The notes: generated by a model not told the origin, from the sequence alone. A stretch of DNA of 64,000 bases from Vitellaria paradoxa (GCA_019916065.1 CM034233.1:41828862-41892861), one strand, 5' to 3'; positions 42,950 to 56,089 are shown, counted from the stretch's first letter. Made by a program: numbers and translations.

Positions 42950-45900
42950 CCCAAACTGTTTTCTTATGTTCAATCTTTGTCTACCATTCTCATCACAACT
43001 AATGGTTATAGTAACCCAATAGATGAAATTGGTATAATTCAACATCTTCTTTCTTTTTCTTTGTCATCTATGTTATATGTTCTATCATTTTCATATAATC
43101 TCATGTATGTCAGTGAACTTACCAAACAAATAAACTGTTCAATAACCTTTTTCCTTAATTCTTGTATTATTCAGGATATGAAAACAAATGAGAATATTGT
43201 CAAAGGACATTAAGCTAAAGGAATGTACTATCTTAATACCCTATCTATGCAAACCCCTACATCTTGTTTTGCAATTGCCTCTCGAATAGAAATTCATTGT
43301 CACCTTGATCATTTTTCTCTTGCTCGACTATCTTACTTTGAGTCAGGCACAATCATTAAATTGGTAAATCGTGTCATTTAAAAAAACATCATTGTGCATC
43401 TTCCCCTTAGAGTAAATAATAAGGCTTGCAATCCATTTAATTTGATTCATTAAAATATTTGGGGTTTGAATCCTAGTCTTAAAATAGGTGTTTCAGTACT
43501 TTGTCACATTTGTATATGATTTCTTTCCAAATATCTTGGCCTTATTTAATGAAAGATTGTTGGGAATTTTTCTACATTTTTAAATCTTTTAACACTAAAA
43601 CTAATACTCAATTTGGTATACTTATTAAATCTCTTTGTAGTGACAATGCAGATAGCACTTTTCAAAACCTTTCACCCACTTTATATCTCTTCGTGGAATG
43701 CTTCATTAATCCTATTACTCTCACACTCCACAACAAAATAGGGTTGCAGAGAGAGAACTCGCATCTTATTGGGACATCATGCTGTTTACTATTTTAAATG
43801 AATGTACCACGAACCTATTGGGGAGATGTTGGCATACCTTCTGATCAACAAGATGCATTCATCCATTTTACATGATCAATCTCCCCGTTCCATCTTGTTT
43901 CCTAAATAGCCCATTTGTCATATCTCACCATGCACATTCGAATGTGTAGCTTTCTTTGACCAGCTTGATGGTAAGGTTGATAGAATGACTCCACGAGCCC
44001 ATAAATGTATTTTTAATGAGGTATTCATGTCTAGAAAAGGGATATAAATGTTCCATTTCATCTCTTAATTGGTACTTTGTATGTGCTGATGTCACGTTCT
44101 TTGAGTCCACCATATTCTCCTCCAAGTCTCAGATTGTGTCTTCCCTTGATGCAAGTTTTTCCTTACCAGTTATTCCATCTTAACTTGTGTCTTCTCTTAA
44201 GAAGAGTGGTCCCTTACCGATTCTTTCTTCTCAATATGTGTCCTCTCCTACTAGTTGTCTATCTCATCCTAATTTTCAAATATATACCAGATATCCAGTA
44301 GTTGAGCCTTCTTTTACAGCTTTAGATGCTTCACCCTCCTCGCTTGCATCTCTAATACCTAAAAATGATTTAGATTTACCCATTGTTATCTGCAAAGGTA
44401 CACATACATGTAATTCTCATTCCATTTCCCAATTTGTGTCATATCATACCTTATCTCATTCTTGTCATACCTTTGTTTCCAATTTATCCTCTATTTCTAC
44501 CCCTAACTCTATGCATGAAATTTCGTCCCACTCTACAGTCTACACGGTGTTCTACCATGGAGAATGAGATGTCCACTCTTTGAGCAAATGATACTTTAGA
44601 TTTGATTAATCTTCCTCCCAAAAAAGTTAGTTGTTGGATGTAGATGATCTACTGAATGAAGGTTCATCCTAATACCTCTCTTGATCAATTGAAACCTCAT
44701 TTGTTTGCTAAGGAGTATACACAGGTATGTAGATTGGATATCTCTGTGACTTTTTTTCCTATTGCTAAAATCATACTTGTTCATCTCCTTATTTCTTTAG
44801 CCGCCATCTATCACTAACCTCTTCGTCAACTTGATGCTTAAGAATGCATTTCTGCATGGTGATCTAGAGGAAGAAGTCTAAATAGAACAACCACTTGGGT
44901 TAGTCTGGGTCAGCTGACAAGCTCAAAAAATCATTGTATGACCTAAAGCCATCTCCTTGTGCATGGTTTGGTAGGTTCAACACTACGGCAATGGACTTTA
45001 GACTAACTCGATGTGCTGTTGATTATTTCATCTTTTATTGTCATTATACTCATGAAAGAATATTGCTCTTAGTATACGTATATGACATTGTTATTGCAAG
45101 TGGTGATACTCGACATCTTACGTATCACCAAGTTGAAGTCATTCCTTCAAAGTATGTTCAGCACTAACGATTGGGGTCAATTAAATATACTTATTGGTTA
45201 TTAAGACAGCCCGATGATGCAAAGGTATTTCTCTCCCAGAGAAAATATGGTTTAGACCTATTTTCTAAAATAGGCGTGCTAGGTTCTAAATCTATAGATA
45301 CTCACGAAGCTAGTATCGATAACGGGGACCTGTTGGAGAATCCAGTTAATATAAAAGATTGGTTGGAAAACTAAACTACTTAATAACGACGAGACTTAAA
45401 TTTCATTACCTATGAGTGTGATTAATTAGTTTCTAGAATAATCTCATATTAGTCATTGGGATGCAGTTGTTTGACCCTGAAGATATTTAAATGGAGCACT
45501 TGGGGAAAGGCTTGTTATATCAGGATAATAGACATATTTCAATGCAAGGGTATACGAATATAGATTAAGTAGGATCACCATTAAGGATGGTAAATTTAAC
45601 ACACCCTGACAGGTACTCGTCCGACCCTAATCCAATAAGTGCAGTTATTTTTAAATTTTGCGGGTAATGGGGTGAATTATGGTATAAAAATAAAATAATC
45701 GTATGGTTCGGGAGCGTGGGGATGGTAAATGTAGTGTCTCTGACGAGTATTACTCGAACCTGTACTGATTACCTTGATTACAAGATGCCTAATGGGTATT
45801 ACCCGATCACCGCCCAAATTACCACACCACTAACTCATTTATTAGGTGTCTAGCGTGTATTACCTGATTACTCATCTAAATTACTCAATTACTAGCCAAA

Positions 45901-46252
45901 ATTATCGATACCTGAATTTATGCAAATAATACCATCGATTTGGATACTAAATTATATATATATATTATGTTCAAAGAACGGAGTCCATTTAATTAAATAC
46001 CAAATAACTCAAGATTCTAATATCAAATAATTTATTTAAGAGTTAGTATTTGGTTCTCAATGTAACAAATGAACACGAATTCATATTTTTTTTAAACTTA
46101 ATTATAATAGAGGTTTTAGACGAGATCAAATGTAAAATTTTTTTAAAATTTTATTTTTATAAAAAAGTAATATAATAAATTTTACAAAATAAAAAATATT
46201 TAAAAATTTTATTCAAGGATAATTTTTTTAGTCTTTTAAGATGTAAAATTAA

Positions 46253-46775
46253 GGAGTACCAAATGGAGGAATGTTTCGGAGGTTTTGTGCGACCGAAAAA
46301 TCCCCCTCAAGGTGAAAGGAAAGTATTATAAGGTAGCGGTTAGACCAGTGCTGCTATATGGATCAAAGTGTTGGGCAGTAAAGCATAATCATGGTCAAAA
46401 GATGGCAGTTGCGGAGATGAGGATGCTAAGGTGGATATGTGGGATTACAAGGAAAGATAGGATTAGGAACGAGGAGATTAAGGGCAAAGTAGGAATAGCA
46501 CCAATTGAAGATAAAATGTGAGAAAACTAATTAAGATGATTTAGCCATGTTAGAAGGCGTCCAGCAGAGGCACCTGTTAGAAAGTGTGAAAGTATAGAGA
46601 TTGCTAAGAGTAGGAGAGGTAGAGGAAGACCCAAGAGAAGCTAGAAAAAAACTATTAAACATGACCTGACCTACCTAGATCTATCAGAGGACATGGCCTT
46701 AAATAGATCTAATTGGCGTCGACAAATCCATATAGCCGACCCCATGTAGTGGGAAAAAAGTTTGGTTTGGTTTGG
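46253..46775 (+). mobile_element. RTE-type LINE, 5'-truncated, 523 bp
   Basis: It has an RT C-terminal remnant plus the RTE 3' end and a (TTTGG)n tail. It is flanked by the perfect 17-bp repeat TTAAGATGTAAAATTAA at 46236-46252 and 46776-46792; the first bases may belong to the tail. It has the same 3' end as the 93-bp copy at 24125. Confidence 0.9.
46285..46521 (+). pseudogene. RTE reverse transcriptase C-terminal remnant
   Basis: It encodes CDRKIPLKVKGKYYKVAVRP, then LLYGSKCWAVKHNHGQKMAV and MRMLRWICGITRKDRIRNE, the very conserved C-terminal block of plant RTE LINE proteins. The catalytic domain is absent because of 5' truncation. The frame ends in TGA at 46519, after which homologous words continue (FSHVRRRP-like near 46545) in broken form. 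Confidence 0.85.
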
Positions 46776-47491
46776 TTAAGATGTAAAATTAATTATTGTA
46801 TTCGAAGAAGTTTTTAATCCGTGTTCTGGATTTAACCACCTCACATTTGAAGGCTATGGGTACCCTAATACCCAATGGGCGTCCGATTACCCAATGGGTT
46901 AGAAGATGCTAGCCAGTTAAAAATTCCCATCGAGCACCCGCTTGGTCCAAGTACTTTTTTTACCCAACGGATTCAGGGACTATATAAGCAATACTTAACC
47001 TTGACCCGATCCAATCTGTTACCATCTCTATTCACCATCAGTTAGACAGTCTACTATTGGTTATTACATTTTTATTGGAGGCAATCTAATGCTATGAAAG
47101 AGCAAGAAGCAGACACTAGTAGCAAGGCTCAGTACAAAATCAGAATTTAAAGCCATGGCTCATACTTCATATGGGTTACTCTAGGTAAAATATATGATGA
47201 ATGAGTTAGAAGTCCATTACCTATATAACCTATAAAGTTTTTGTGCAATAATCAGGCTACTGTTCATAATGTTTCCTATCCAGTATTTGATGAGAGGACT
47301 AAGCATACTGAAGCAGACTGTCACTTTGTCAGAGAAAAGGCATTGCAAAACCACTATTAAGACTAGTCATGCCAAATCTGAAAACCAGCTTGCTAATTTG
47401 TTTAGTAAAGCTCTTGAAGGGTCTCGAGTTCAATACGTTCGTAACAAATGCGGAATGCATGATATATATGTTCCATCTTAAGGGGGAGCGA

Positions 47492-47644
47492 TAGAGAAAA
47501 CTGTAAATATAGATGATTGGGCCCAATATTCTTCTTTCGCAATATAGGAGATTAAATTATGATTCTATACATGTATTATGAATATATATTTGTTCTGCGA
47601 CCAAAAGAGAGTTAAGCCATTCCATTCATTCTCTATTTTTGACA
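47492..47644 (+). repeat. 3' LTR of copia-C
   Basis: It follows the purine tract TAAGGGGGAGCGA (47479-47491). It matches 25103-25259 plus 32529-32547 and ends TTTTTGACA. Confidence 0.72.
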
Positions 47645-47666
47645 AAAAGAATCATAAGGTTACAGG

Positions 47667-47884
47667 TGTAGGAAAATATTGTAATAATTGTATTCCCATA
47701 TTTAAGGGATTTAAATTTCTATAATTAAGAGATTTAAATTTCTATAATTATGGGATTTAATTAGGATTTAATTTGACAATTTTTCTATTTTGTAGTTAGG
47801 GTTAAATGTATATAAATAGCCTCGTGGGGATCAATGAAGCTCTTTAGGAAATATTTTCTATTATTTGTTTAGCCTTCATTGCCA
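47667..47884 (+). repeat. 5' LTR of copia-E
   Basis: It starts TGTAGGAAAATATTG. It contains GATTTAAATTTCTATAATTA twice in tandem (47708-47755) and a TATATAAATAG box near 47811. It matches 59128-59345; the 3' end is diverged. No clear tRNA-Met primer site follows it. Confidence 0.8.
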
Positions 47885-48789
47885 GGCAAAATTTTATTTT
47901 TCGGCCATAATTGCTATTTCAGCCTTAATTGTTGTTTGATTCAAAGCTATTGTTGCTGCAAGTATCATCGGTAGATCATCGCCGCTAGTCAAATCTTCAA
48001 TCAGGGATGAAGACTCGTACTATTGGCATCATTCCCTCAGTCAAAGTCAATTCCTTCCAACGTTTCTATTGGTTTAACGATCTATAGTCCTTGTCCACTG
48101 TTGATCGTTGACAATTGCCACCGAAAGTCGACATTCAGAAATAGTCGACCTTAACTCTCGCTGGAACATCATTGAATCTTCAATCAACGGTTACAGTCCA
48201 TTCAATCGACGTTGAAATCTCCAATTGACAGTTGCGTTAGTGTCGTCGACGTAGATTGGTTCAGTCATTCCTTTCATTTCAACAATCAGAAGTCTCTAAC
48301 GTTGCTGTCAGCTACCATCGATCTTCAATTGTTGTTCACGATTGTCGATCGTTCGTTGGCGATTGCTGATTGTCGCCGTGGACGATTGCCGATTGTCACT
48401 TGTTGACGATTGACGACTGTTGATTATTGTTCGTCAATAGTCACCATCGAAAGTCGCAGCTTCTATCACTGTTCTCTATCATCGACTGCAGAAGCTAATT
48501 AGGAACCCTAGTCAACTTTGTTGTTCTCATTGATCAAAGCAAAAACTCTTTGTAAAGCAGCGATCGTTCTTTTTTTTTCTCTCGGTCACTGTGAGTGTTG
48601 CTCAGACCACTATAGATCTCTGTAAGGCTCATATTTATCATAGTAATCAATTCCCTCTAGTTTTAAGAGCCAGTTTGTGTATTTACTATCGTGTCAGACA
48701 CAAAAGAGACTACCGCTTAACCTGCTGTTTAGACCGAAGAACTATAACAAATCCAAGTTGCATATCATTTAAACGGAAAGAATTACTTA
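47885..48789 (+). other. Leader of copia-E with GATTG/CAATC-rich sequence
   Basis: No gag homology before about 48790. The stretch 48060-48450 is dense in CGATTG, CAATCG, GTCGAC and GATTGTCG words in both orientations. Confidence 0.6.
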
Positions 48790-51682
48790 AAATGGTCCCA
48801 CCCTATTTGAACCCTTTGGAAAGGCAAGGGCAAGATAAGTCATCTTACAGGAGCAGGGCCAAAGCCGGGCGATCTAAAATTTGATGCCTGGGAAGAGGAA
48901 TATTCGATGATTATGGCATGGTTGTGAAATTCTATGACTCTTGAGATAAGTGATACCTGTCTGTTCTTGGCCACTGCAAAGGATATCTGGGAGACTACTC
49001 AACAAACGTGTTGAAAGGCCAGAGATGCAGCTCATATGTACGAGTTCAAGGTCAAGACTACAGCAACAAAATATATGCTAAAAAACCTGTGGCAAGAACT
49101 TGACCATTATAGATTAATCGAGACGAAGTGTCCTGATGATGCAATAGTTCTAAAGAACTGCAATGAGAAAGACCTAGTTTATGATTTCCTTGCCGGACTT
49201 AACATTGAATTCAATCAAGTCAAAATTCAAATACTTAGTAAGAATAAAGTTCACTCTTTGAATGAGGTAATTTCTATCGTTCGAGCAGAAGAAAGCAAAA
49301 GAGGAGTCATACTTCAATCTCCAACCTTAGAAGGCTCAGCTATGGAAGCTAGCAAAGGGAATCTCAAACTAACTTGGAACAAACAATACCCTCTGAGAAA
49401 GGAAGGGTTGACGTATCAGTGAATCCAACACAAGACAACAAGGATAGTTTGTGGTTTACCCACTGTAAGAAACCAAGACACTTTCGGAAGATGTGTTGGA
49501 AACTTCATGGCAAACCCTCTAGTAAAGAGTGGGGAAACAAAGAGGGACAGAAAAAAATAGTGGGCAAGTAAACATGGTCAGAGTACAGTAGAATGAGACA
49601 AAAAGTCAGGAGTAAGTAGATTTTAATCGAGATGAGATCAAGAAGCAAAAAGTTTTGCTTGGAACTCTTGAAAAACCTTTAGGTACCTGCTCTTTGCTAC
49701 ATTACTCTTGAAAAACCTTCAAGCACCTGCTCTTTGCTACATTCAGGTAAGCTTCCTATTTCCATTAGATTAAATGTCTCGGATGAAACCTTTGCTAGTT
49801 CTTGCGTCATGGATTCGGGGGCCACTGACCACATGACCCACTCCTCACAGAACTTTAGCACATATGACCCTTGTCTGAGTAATCGGAAATTGCCACTGCA
49901 GATGTTTCATTAACCATAGTAGCAGGTCTAAGAGATGTTCAAATCAATCACTCACTTGTCCTAAAAAATGTTCTTCATATTCCCAAGCTATTCACTAATC
50001 TTATTTCTATACAAAAATTTGCTCAAGATTTGTGTTGCAACATCATTTTTCACCCTACTTATTGTATATTTCAGGACCGAGAATTGGAGAAGACGATTGG
50101 ACGTACTAAGGAACAAGACGGACTTTATTACCTCTAGCTGCCAAGTAATCTGAAGAATAACAAAAGTAAATCAACTTTATCATTTCTTTCTGAGCGTTAC
50201 TCATCCAATAAAAAAAATGTCTGGTTATATCATCGTAGATTTGGACATCCATCATACATAACTCTTAAAGTTCTATTTCCTTCTCTGTGTAAAGGGTTAG
50301 AGATCGAGAAATTTCAGTGTGATGTGTGTGAGCTTACGAAACACAAACGTGTACCTTTACCCATTAGCAATAAAAGAAGTTCAATTCCTTTTTATATCTT
50401 ACTCAAAGTGATATTTGGGAACTTCTCCTATTCATAATGTTTTTGGTGCACGCTAGTTTGTGTCATCCATTGATGATTGTACTAGAGTTTCTTGGATTTT
50501 TCTACTTAAAAACAAATCTGATGTGAGTTTTGTTCTCCCAAATTTCCATGCAACGAAACAAAATCAATTTGGGGTTAAAATCAAACAGTTTCGTTCTGCT
50601 GATGCAAGAGATTACTTAAACCAAACCTTGACTCCATTTTTTCAAAGGGAAGGAATAATTCATGAGTCTTCATGTATCAACACTCGACAACAAAATGGAG
50701 TCGTTGAAAGAAAGAATTGCCATCTTCTTGATACCACTCGAGCTTTCCTAATTCAAAACAATGTGCCTAAGTCTTATTGGGGGAAAGCAGTTCAAACATC
50801 AGCATATCTCATAAATAGGTTATATTCTCGAGTCTTGAATTTTTAGAATCCCATGGAAAAGCTTTCAAAATTCTATCCTAACTTAAGTATTTCCAACCAT
50901 CTCATTCCTAAAACATTTGGGTGTATATCATTTGTCCATGTTCACAATTCAAACAGAGGTAAATTAGACCCTCGAACAATCAAATGTGTTTGTGTAGGAT
51001 ATTCTCCAAATCAGAAGGGCTATAAGTGCTACCATCTACCTTCCAAGAAATTCTTTACTACTACAGATGTCATCTTTCATGAAAGTGAATCCTACTTTTC
51101 CACTCCTTATCTTCCAAAGGAGAACCTAATCATGGAAGATAAGAATTTCTTTCTTATTGACATTCCTTCATCAACTAAACCTGTGTCCCCTACTATTCCT
51201 GTACCTCATAGTCCTATTAATGAATCTGTCTCTAAACCTGAACCTACCTTTGAACCAGCTCTTGCTCAGTTGCCTCAATTTGCTAATGTGTACTTGAGGA
51301 AGAAGTATCCCATCCTTCACCAATCCAAGAATCTCGACTTCTAGAAATGAGGTAACAATTTCTAATTTTCCTTTACAAACTGGGTCAAAAAGTAACTCTT
51401 ATAGCAATCTAGATCAGGATCTTCCTATTGCTATTAGGAAAGGAACTAGAAAATGTACCCAAAGCCCCTTATATCCGCTCTCTAATGTTATATCACTTGA
51501 GAAATTTTCACCTTCCCATAGAAGTTTTCTTGTGAATCTAAACAACATTTCTACTCCTACCACACTATCCGAGGCATTATCTAATGAAAATTGGAAGCAA
51601 ATTATGAATGCAGAGATGGAAGCCTTAGAAAAGAACAAAACATGAGAACTGGTAAGTCTACCTGCGGGAAAAAAACCGATGG
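48790..51682 (+). pseudogene. copia-E gag, protease and integrase, broken
   Basis: Gag (48790-49570) shows LVYDFLAGLNIEFNQVKIQI and a defective zinc knuckle (FTHCKKPRHFRKMCWKLHGK, with the first Cys lost). Protease has VMDSGATDHMTHSS at 49808. GAG-pre-integrase has YHRRFGHPSYITLK near 50230 and CDVCELTKHKR. Integrase (50460-50846) keeps D in SSIDDCTR and E in GVVERKNC, but the second site reads RSADARDYLN, where a D is expected at the first A. The linker (50853-51344) has [20 protein letters not shown] starts at 51590 (NWKQIMNAEMEALEKNKT) and stops at GKKPMG, where copia-F enters. Confidence 0.85.
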
Positions 51683-51686
51683 GATA

Positions 51687-51881
51687 AGTTGAGAGAAATA
51701 AAGAAAAAAGGGAGAATTGAATTGTCTCCTCTCTTCTCCCTTAACTCTTATTTATAATCAAAATCTTACACCAAATAAGAAAACACTCAGAAAAGGAAAT
51801 ACAGCAATCCAAACTTGTAAGGAAATGAAATAATAACAGATTACTTGTAAGGAAACAAGAATAAAATCCTATATCGTAACA
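51687..51881 (-). repeat. 3' LTR of copia-F
   Basis: On the minus strand it starts TGTTACGATATAGG and ends TCTCTCAACT. The purine tract CTTGAGGAGGAG (minus strand, 51893-51882) precedes it. Confidence 0.9.
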
Positions 51882-51973
51882 CTCCTCCTCAAGCTAGAGC
51901 ATAAATGTCAGAAATGCCCAGCTTGGATGAGAGACTCTGAAATGAGGAGCGAGGCAATGGCTTGGTGAGAAGA

Positions 51974-54900
51974 TCAGCCAATTGACGAGAATCGAACAAA
52001 CGGAGCACTCAGATCTTTACGAAGCACCAAATCCCGAATAAAGTGGCAATTCACCTCAATATGCTTGGTATATTCGTGAAACACAGGATTACTAGCAATA
52101 AAGATGTTAGCTTGATTGTCACAATGCATTGCCATGGGAGTAGGAACATCAATACCAAAATCACGAAACAGAGAACAAACCCATAGCATCTCAGAGGCAA
52201 TATGAGCCATAGCACGGTACTCAACTTCAGCACTTGAACGAGCCACGACTTGTTGTTTCTTGCTATTGCCAACAAAGGTACAGTAGCCTGAAGTTGACCG
52301 GCGATCATCTCGGTTCCCAGCCCAATCAGTATCACTGTAACTTGTTATGGAAAGAGAAGAAGGTCGGTATAAGAGACCACGGCCAGGAGCACCCTTCAAG
52401 TAACGTAAAATACAACATACTGTTTCGAAGTATGTAGAACGAGGAGCATGCATAAATTGACTAACAATATGCACCGCATAGGTAATGTCAGGCCGAATGA
52501 TTGTGAGATAGATCAATTTTCCCACTAGGCGGCGATAACAACTCACATCAGAGAATAGTAAACCAGTAGTCGTATCAAGTTTGAGAGATGCATCCATAGG
52601 AGTGTCAACGGGTCGAGAACCAAGGAAGCCAGTCTCAGATAAAGAATCTAAAACATACTTGCGCTGAGAGAGCATGAGGCCTGCACTGGATCATGCTATT
52701 TCTATGTCAAGAAAATAGTGAAGGACACCCAAGTCTTTGGTATGAAAGTGTCGACTTAAATAGGTTTTCAAAGCAGCAATACCGGTGACGTTATCACCCG
52801 AGATAATGATGTCGTCAACATACACAATCAACACAATGGTACCAAAAGAAGAGTGCTGGATAAAGACAGAATGATTTGAGGTAGATCGTTGCAGACCATA
52901 TTTCAACAAAACCTAACTGAAGCAATCAAACCAAGCACGAGAGGATTGTTTCTGACCATATAGGGCACGACGTAACCGGCAAACCAAGTGTTCACTCCCA
53001 GAAACCACATAGCCAGGTGGTTGATCCATATAAACCTCCTATTGAAGGGCACCATGAAGAAAGGCATTTTTAATATCCAACTGGTAAAGAGGCCAAGATT
53101 GACTTACAGCCACAGCAAGAAGAAGGCGAACAGAATTAAGCCGAGCAACTGGATAAAAAGTCTCCAGATAATCAATGCCATATATCTAAGTATAACTTTT
53201 TGCAACAAGTTGAGCTTTAAGTCGCTCAACTGAGCCATCTAAGAGATACTTAACATTATAAAACTAACGACATCCCACTAATTGCTTCCCTGGAGGTAAT
53301 GGTGCCAAATCCCAGGTATGATTTTTATAAAATGCTTCCCTTTCTTCATCCATGGCGTGCTTCCATCCAGGAGAAGATAGTGCGGCTTTATATGAAGCTG
53401 GAATAAAAACAGAAGACAAAGTACACACAAAGGAATACAAACAAGGAAAAGTACGATGATAGGAAACAAATTTAGCAATGGAATGCTGTGTGCAAGCACG
53501 TTTACCTCAACGCAGAGCAATGGGTAAATCATCATCAGAGGTAGGAGAAACGGTAGTTGGAACCTCAGACAAATTGGTAGATTGAGATGGGCCATAAGAA
53601 ACAACGAGTCTGTCCTGATTCCGCTGATACACTTACATTTGAGAGGATGGATGTTGCTGAGACTCCTACAACGAAGGTTGAAATATGGGTAAAGGTAATA
53701 TAGGATTAGTCTCCCCCTCACAAGTAGGATAGGACTCCCCCTGAATACTAGAGATAAGATCATAAGATAATTGAGTCCCAGAGGTAGAGAAGAAGGGGGT
53801 TGACTCAAAAAAAGTAATATCTGCGCTCACAAAATATCGACGAGATGCCAGATGATAACAACGGTACCCTTTTTGTGTACGAGAATAGCCCAAGAAAATA
53901 CATTTTCGAGAATGAGGAGATAGCTAATCTAAACTAGGATCAAGAACATGAACAAAGGCCACACAACCAAAGACACGAGGAGTAAGAGGAAAGGGGTTAC
54001 CATCTGGATACAGGATAGAAATGGGAGACTTGTTACCTAAGACAGTGGAAGGCATACGGTTGATGAGAGAACATGTAGTGAGAACAACATCGCCCCAAAA
54101 AGGTTTGGACACCTGTATATTAAACATCATATTACAAGCAACATCAAGTAAATGACGGTGTTTACATTCGGCAACACTATTTTGCTGTGACATATGGACA
54201 CAAGGTTTGGTGAATAATATCCCGATCAACACAAAAAGAGTCTATAACAGATTGCAGGTATTCAAGAGTATTATTAGAACGAAAAATTTTTATGTCTCTC
54301 AAATTGGGTAGAAATCTCATTATAAAAACAAGTCACAATATAAGGCAATTCAGATCTATTTTTCATCAAAAATAACCAAGTCATGCCAGAGTAATCATCA
54401 ACAAAAATAACAAAATACTGATAACCATTAATACTAGAAATGCGAGAAGGTCCCCAAATATCAGTATGAACTAAATCAAAAGGTTCTGGTTTACGACTGA
54501 CACCATGACTAGGAAAGAAACTACGGTGATGTTTACCAAATTGACAAACTTCACATTCTAGACTCGATACAAGACTTAAATTAGAAATACCAGACTTCAA
54601 TTTATTCAAAGAAGGATGACCAAGGCGAAAATGCTATTGCATCGAAGAAACAATTGCACTCAAAACCGATGAAGCTGTGGAAGGAAGACTAGTAGGATCC
54701 AGGTAGTAGAGTCCGCCTTTCTCATGCCCCAAACTAATCGTCCTCTTGGTCTTGAGGTCCTGAAACACACAAGAAGTAGGAAAAAAATGTTACGGAACAA
54801 TGTAAGGTTTTAGTCAACTGGCTAACAGATAACAAATTAAATGAAAAATTAGACACATAAAGACTTTGAAGCAATTTGACTGAGGAATGGGGAGAGAGAA

Positions 54901-56080
54901 CTCCTTGTCCTTGTACGGGACAAGAAGATCCATCAGCTAGAACAACATGATGAGAAATGGGATTTAAATGAGAGAAGAATGAAGAGTTACCAAAGATATG
55001 AGAGCTTGCACCAGAATCAATCACCCAGAAAGGTGGCACGGAAGCAATACAAGTAACATTACTTGAATTGGCTAATGTAGCAGTGGAAGTAAATGGGTGA
55101 GACGTCCGAAGGGCTTGTAATAATTCACTGAGTTGAGTACTAAGGTCAGTGGTAGTAGTTGAAGTCTCTGACTAGGTGGAAGCCACAGGAGTAGGATTAT
55201 TGAACACGTGATGAATTTGATATGGCTTACCATACTTAGCCCAACAATATGGCTCAGTGTGATTGGTCCGTCCACAATTAGAACACTTACAATCTCCTCG
55301 CCCTTGAGAAGACCGACCACCACGAGCTGAAACTCGTGATGTGCAACTACGTCCTCGCATACTACCGCGAAAGACTCTTTGAGCAGTGTTATTTGAGATC
55401 AAAGCAGAGATTTCTGAAGTAGTGGTCTAAACCAATGTATGACGCCCTAAAGATGATCTCAACATGTGAGAATAGGCATTAGCAGCAGTAGGCAAGGTTT
55501 CACTGGCAAGAATTTAATCTTTAAAACCACATAAATCTGAATCAAACTCAGAGAGAAGAGAGGCAATCATAAAATCTTCCCAGTGTCGCTTTTGTTGCTC
55601 AAGGTTTGTAGTAAAGGGCCTATGTTGTAACAACTGATCCCATAGATTTTTTAGAATACTATAATATCCTGAAAGAGGACGACCTGCTTGTTTAATTGTA
55701 AAAATCTACTCATATAATTCAAAAACTCTTTAAACATTACTTTGCTGGGAGAATGAGTCAGTAAGGGAATCCCAAATTTTCTTTGAAAAATCACAGAATT
55801 CTACGGTTGTAGCAATATGAGATTCCAAACAGTGCCATAGCCACCCCATAACAATAGAGTCTTCACTAAGCCAATCATCATATGCACTATCATCAGACTT
55901 AAGTGGAAGATCAATAAGAAGTTTTAGTTTCTTCTTCCCACGAAGAAACACCTTCACCGCATGGGCCCAGGCCAAATAATTTAACCCATTCAATTTCTTA
56001 GAAGTAATTGATCGAGAGATATCTTCATCTTCCATTAATATGGATTTCGGTTCAGTAGCAATAGCTTTCCATTCAACCAT
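51974..56080 (-). pseudogene. copia-F gag-pol, nearly one frame, with stops
   Basis: Right to left: gag from ATG 56080 (SITSKKLNGLNYLAWAHAVK, SEDSIVMGWLWHCLES), then a zinc knuckle CSNCGRTNHTEPYC (55290) and protease WVIDSGASSHIFGNS (55025). GAG-pre-integrase and the start of integrase are in 54609-54274 in another frame (CEVCQFGKHHRSFF, HTDIWGPSRI, IFVDDYSGMTW). The rest of integrase is in 54232-53924 (SVAECKHRHLLDVA, the E kept but the ERKN motif altered). The linker is 53893-53520. RT has VYVDDIIISGDN (52820, intact) and RNase H runs 52675-51980 (GYCTFVGNSKKQQVVARSSA). Retrofit-like wording. It has several stops and a frame change around 54270-54730. Confidence 0.88.
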
Positions 56081-56089
56081 AGGTTAAGA

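Larger units (their letters stand above)
45583..47031. mobile_element. hAT-like non-autonomous element in copia-C
   Basis: The ends AAGGATGGTAAA on the left and TTACCATCTCTAT on the right are inverted around GATGGTAA. They are flanked by an 8-bp near duplication TCACCATT (45575-45582) and TCACCATC (47032-47039). Removing it restores a plausible RNase H frame (GSP then VRQSTIGYY). Terminal regions repeat GGGTATTACCCGAT-like words. No transposase is present. An RTE LINE sits inside. Own length is about 0.9 kb. Confidence 0.65.
42950..47480 (+). pseudogene. copia-C pol, heavily broken
   Basis: In several frames it shows a protease end (YVLSFSYNLMYVSELTKQIN at 43075-43135), a GAG-pre-integrase region (CHLDHFSLARLSYF near 43300), an integrase remnant, a linker (LDLPIVICKGTHTC near 44370), RT (LKPSPCAWFGRFNTTAMDF at 44940) and RNase H (near 45460 and, after the hAT-like insert, 47040-47480 with VFDERTKHTEADCHFVRE). 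The RT box is VYVYD instead of YVDD. Stops are dense throughout. It is clearly the oldest element in this intron. Confidence 0.82.
25103..47644 (+). mobile_element. copia-C, old host element of nested stack 1
   Basis: Its own sequence is about 5.8 kb, spread over 22.5 kb. The 5' LTR is 25103-25259 plus 32529-32547, followed by primer-binding site 32549-32560, internal 42040-47491 and 3' LTR 47492-47644. Insertions: copia-A in the 5' LTR, copia-B in the primer-binding site, and a hAT-like element with an RTE LINE in RNase H. Both LTRs share TGTAAATATAGA, GGAGATTA, ATTATGATT, GTTAAGCCATTC and a TTGACA end. A clear 5-bp target duplication was not found. It is oriented antisense to the myosin gene. 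Confidence 0.75.

Noticed and set aside
25098..47649. Target-site duplication of copia-C
   Set aside because: The bases next to the proposed LTR ends (AATGC and AAAAG) do not match, so the LTR borders or the site have decayed.
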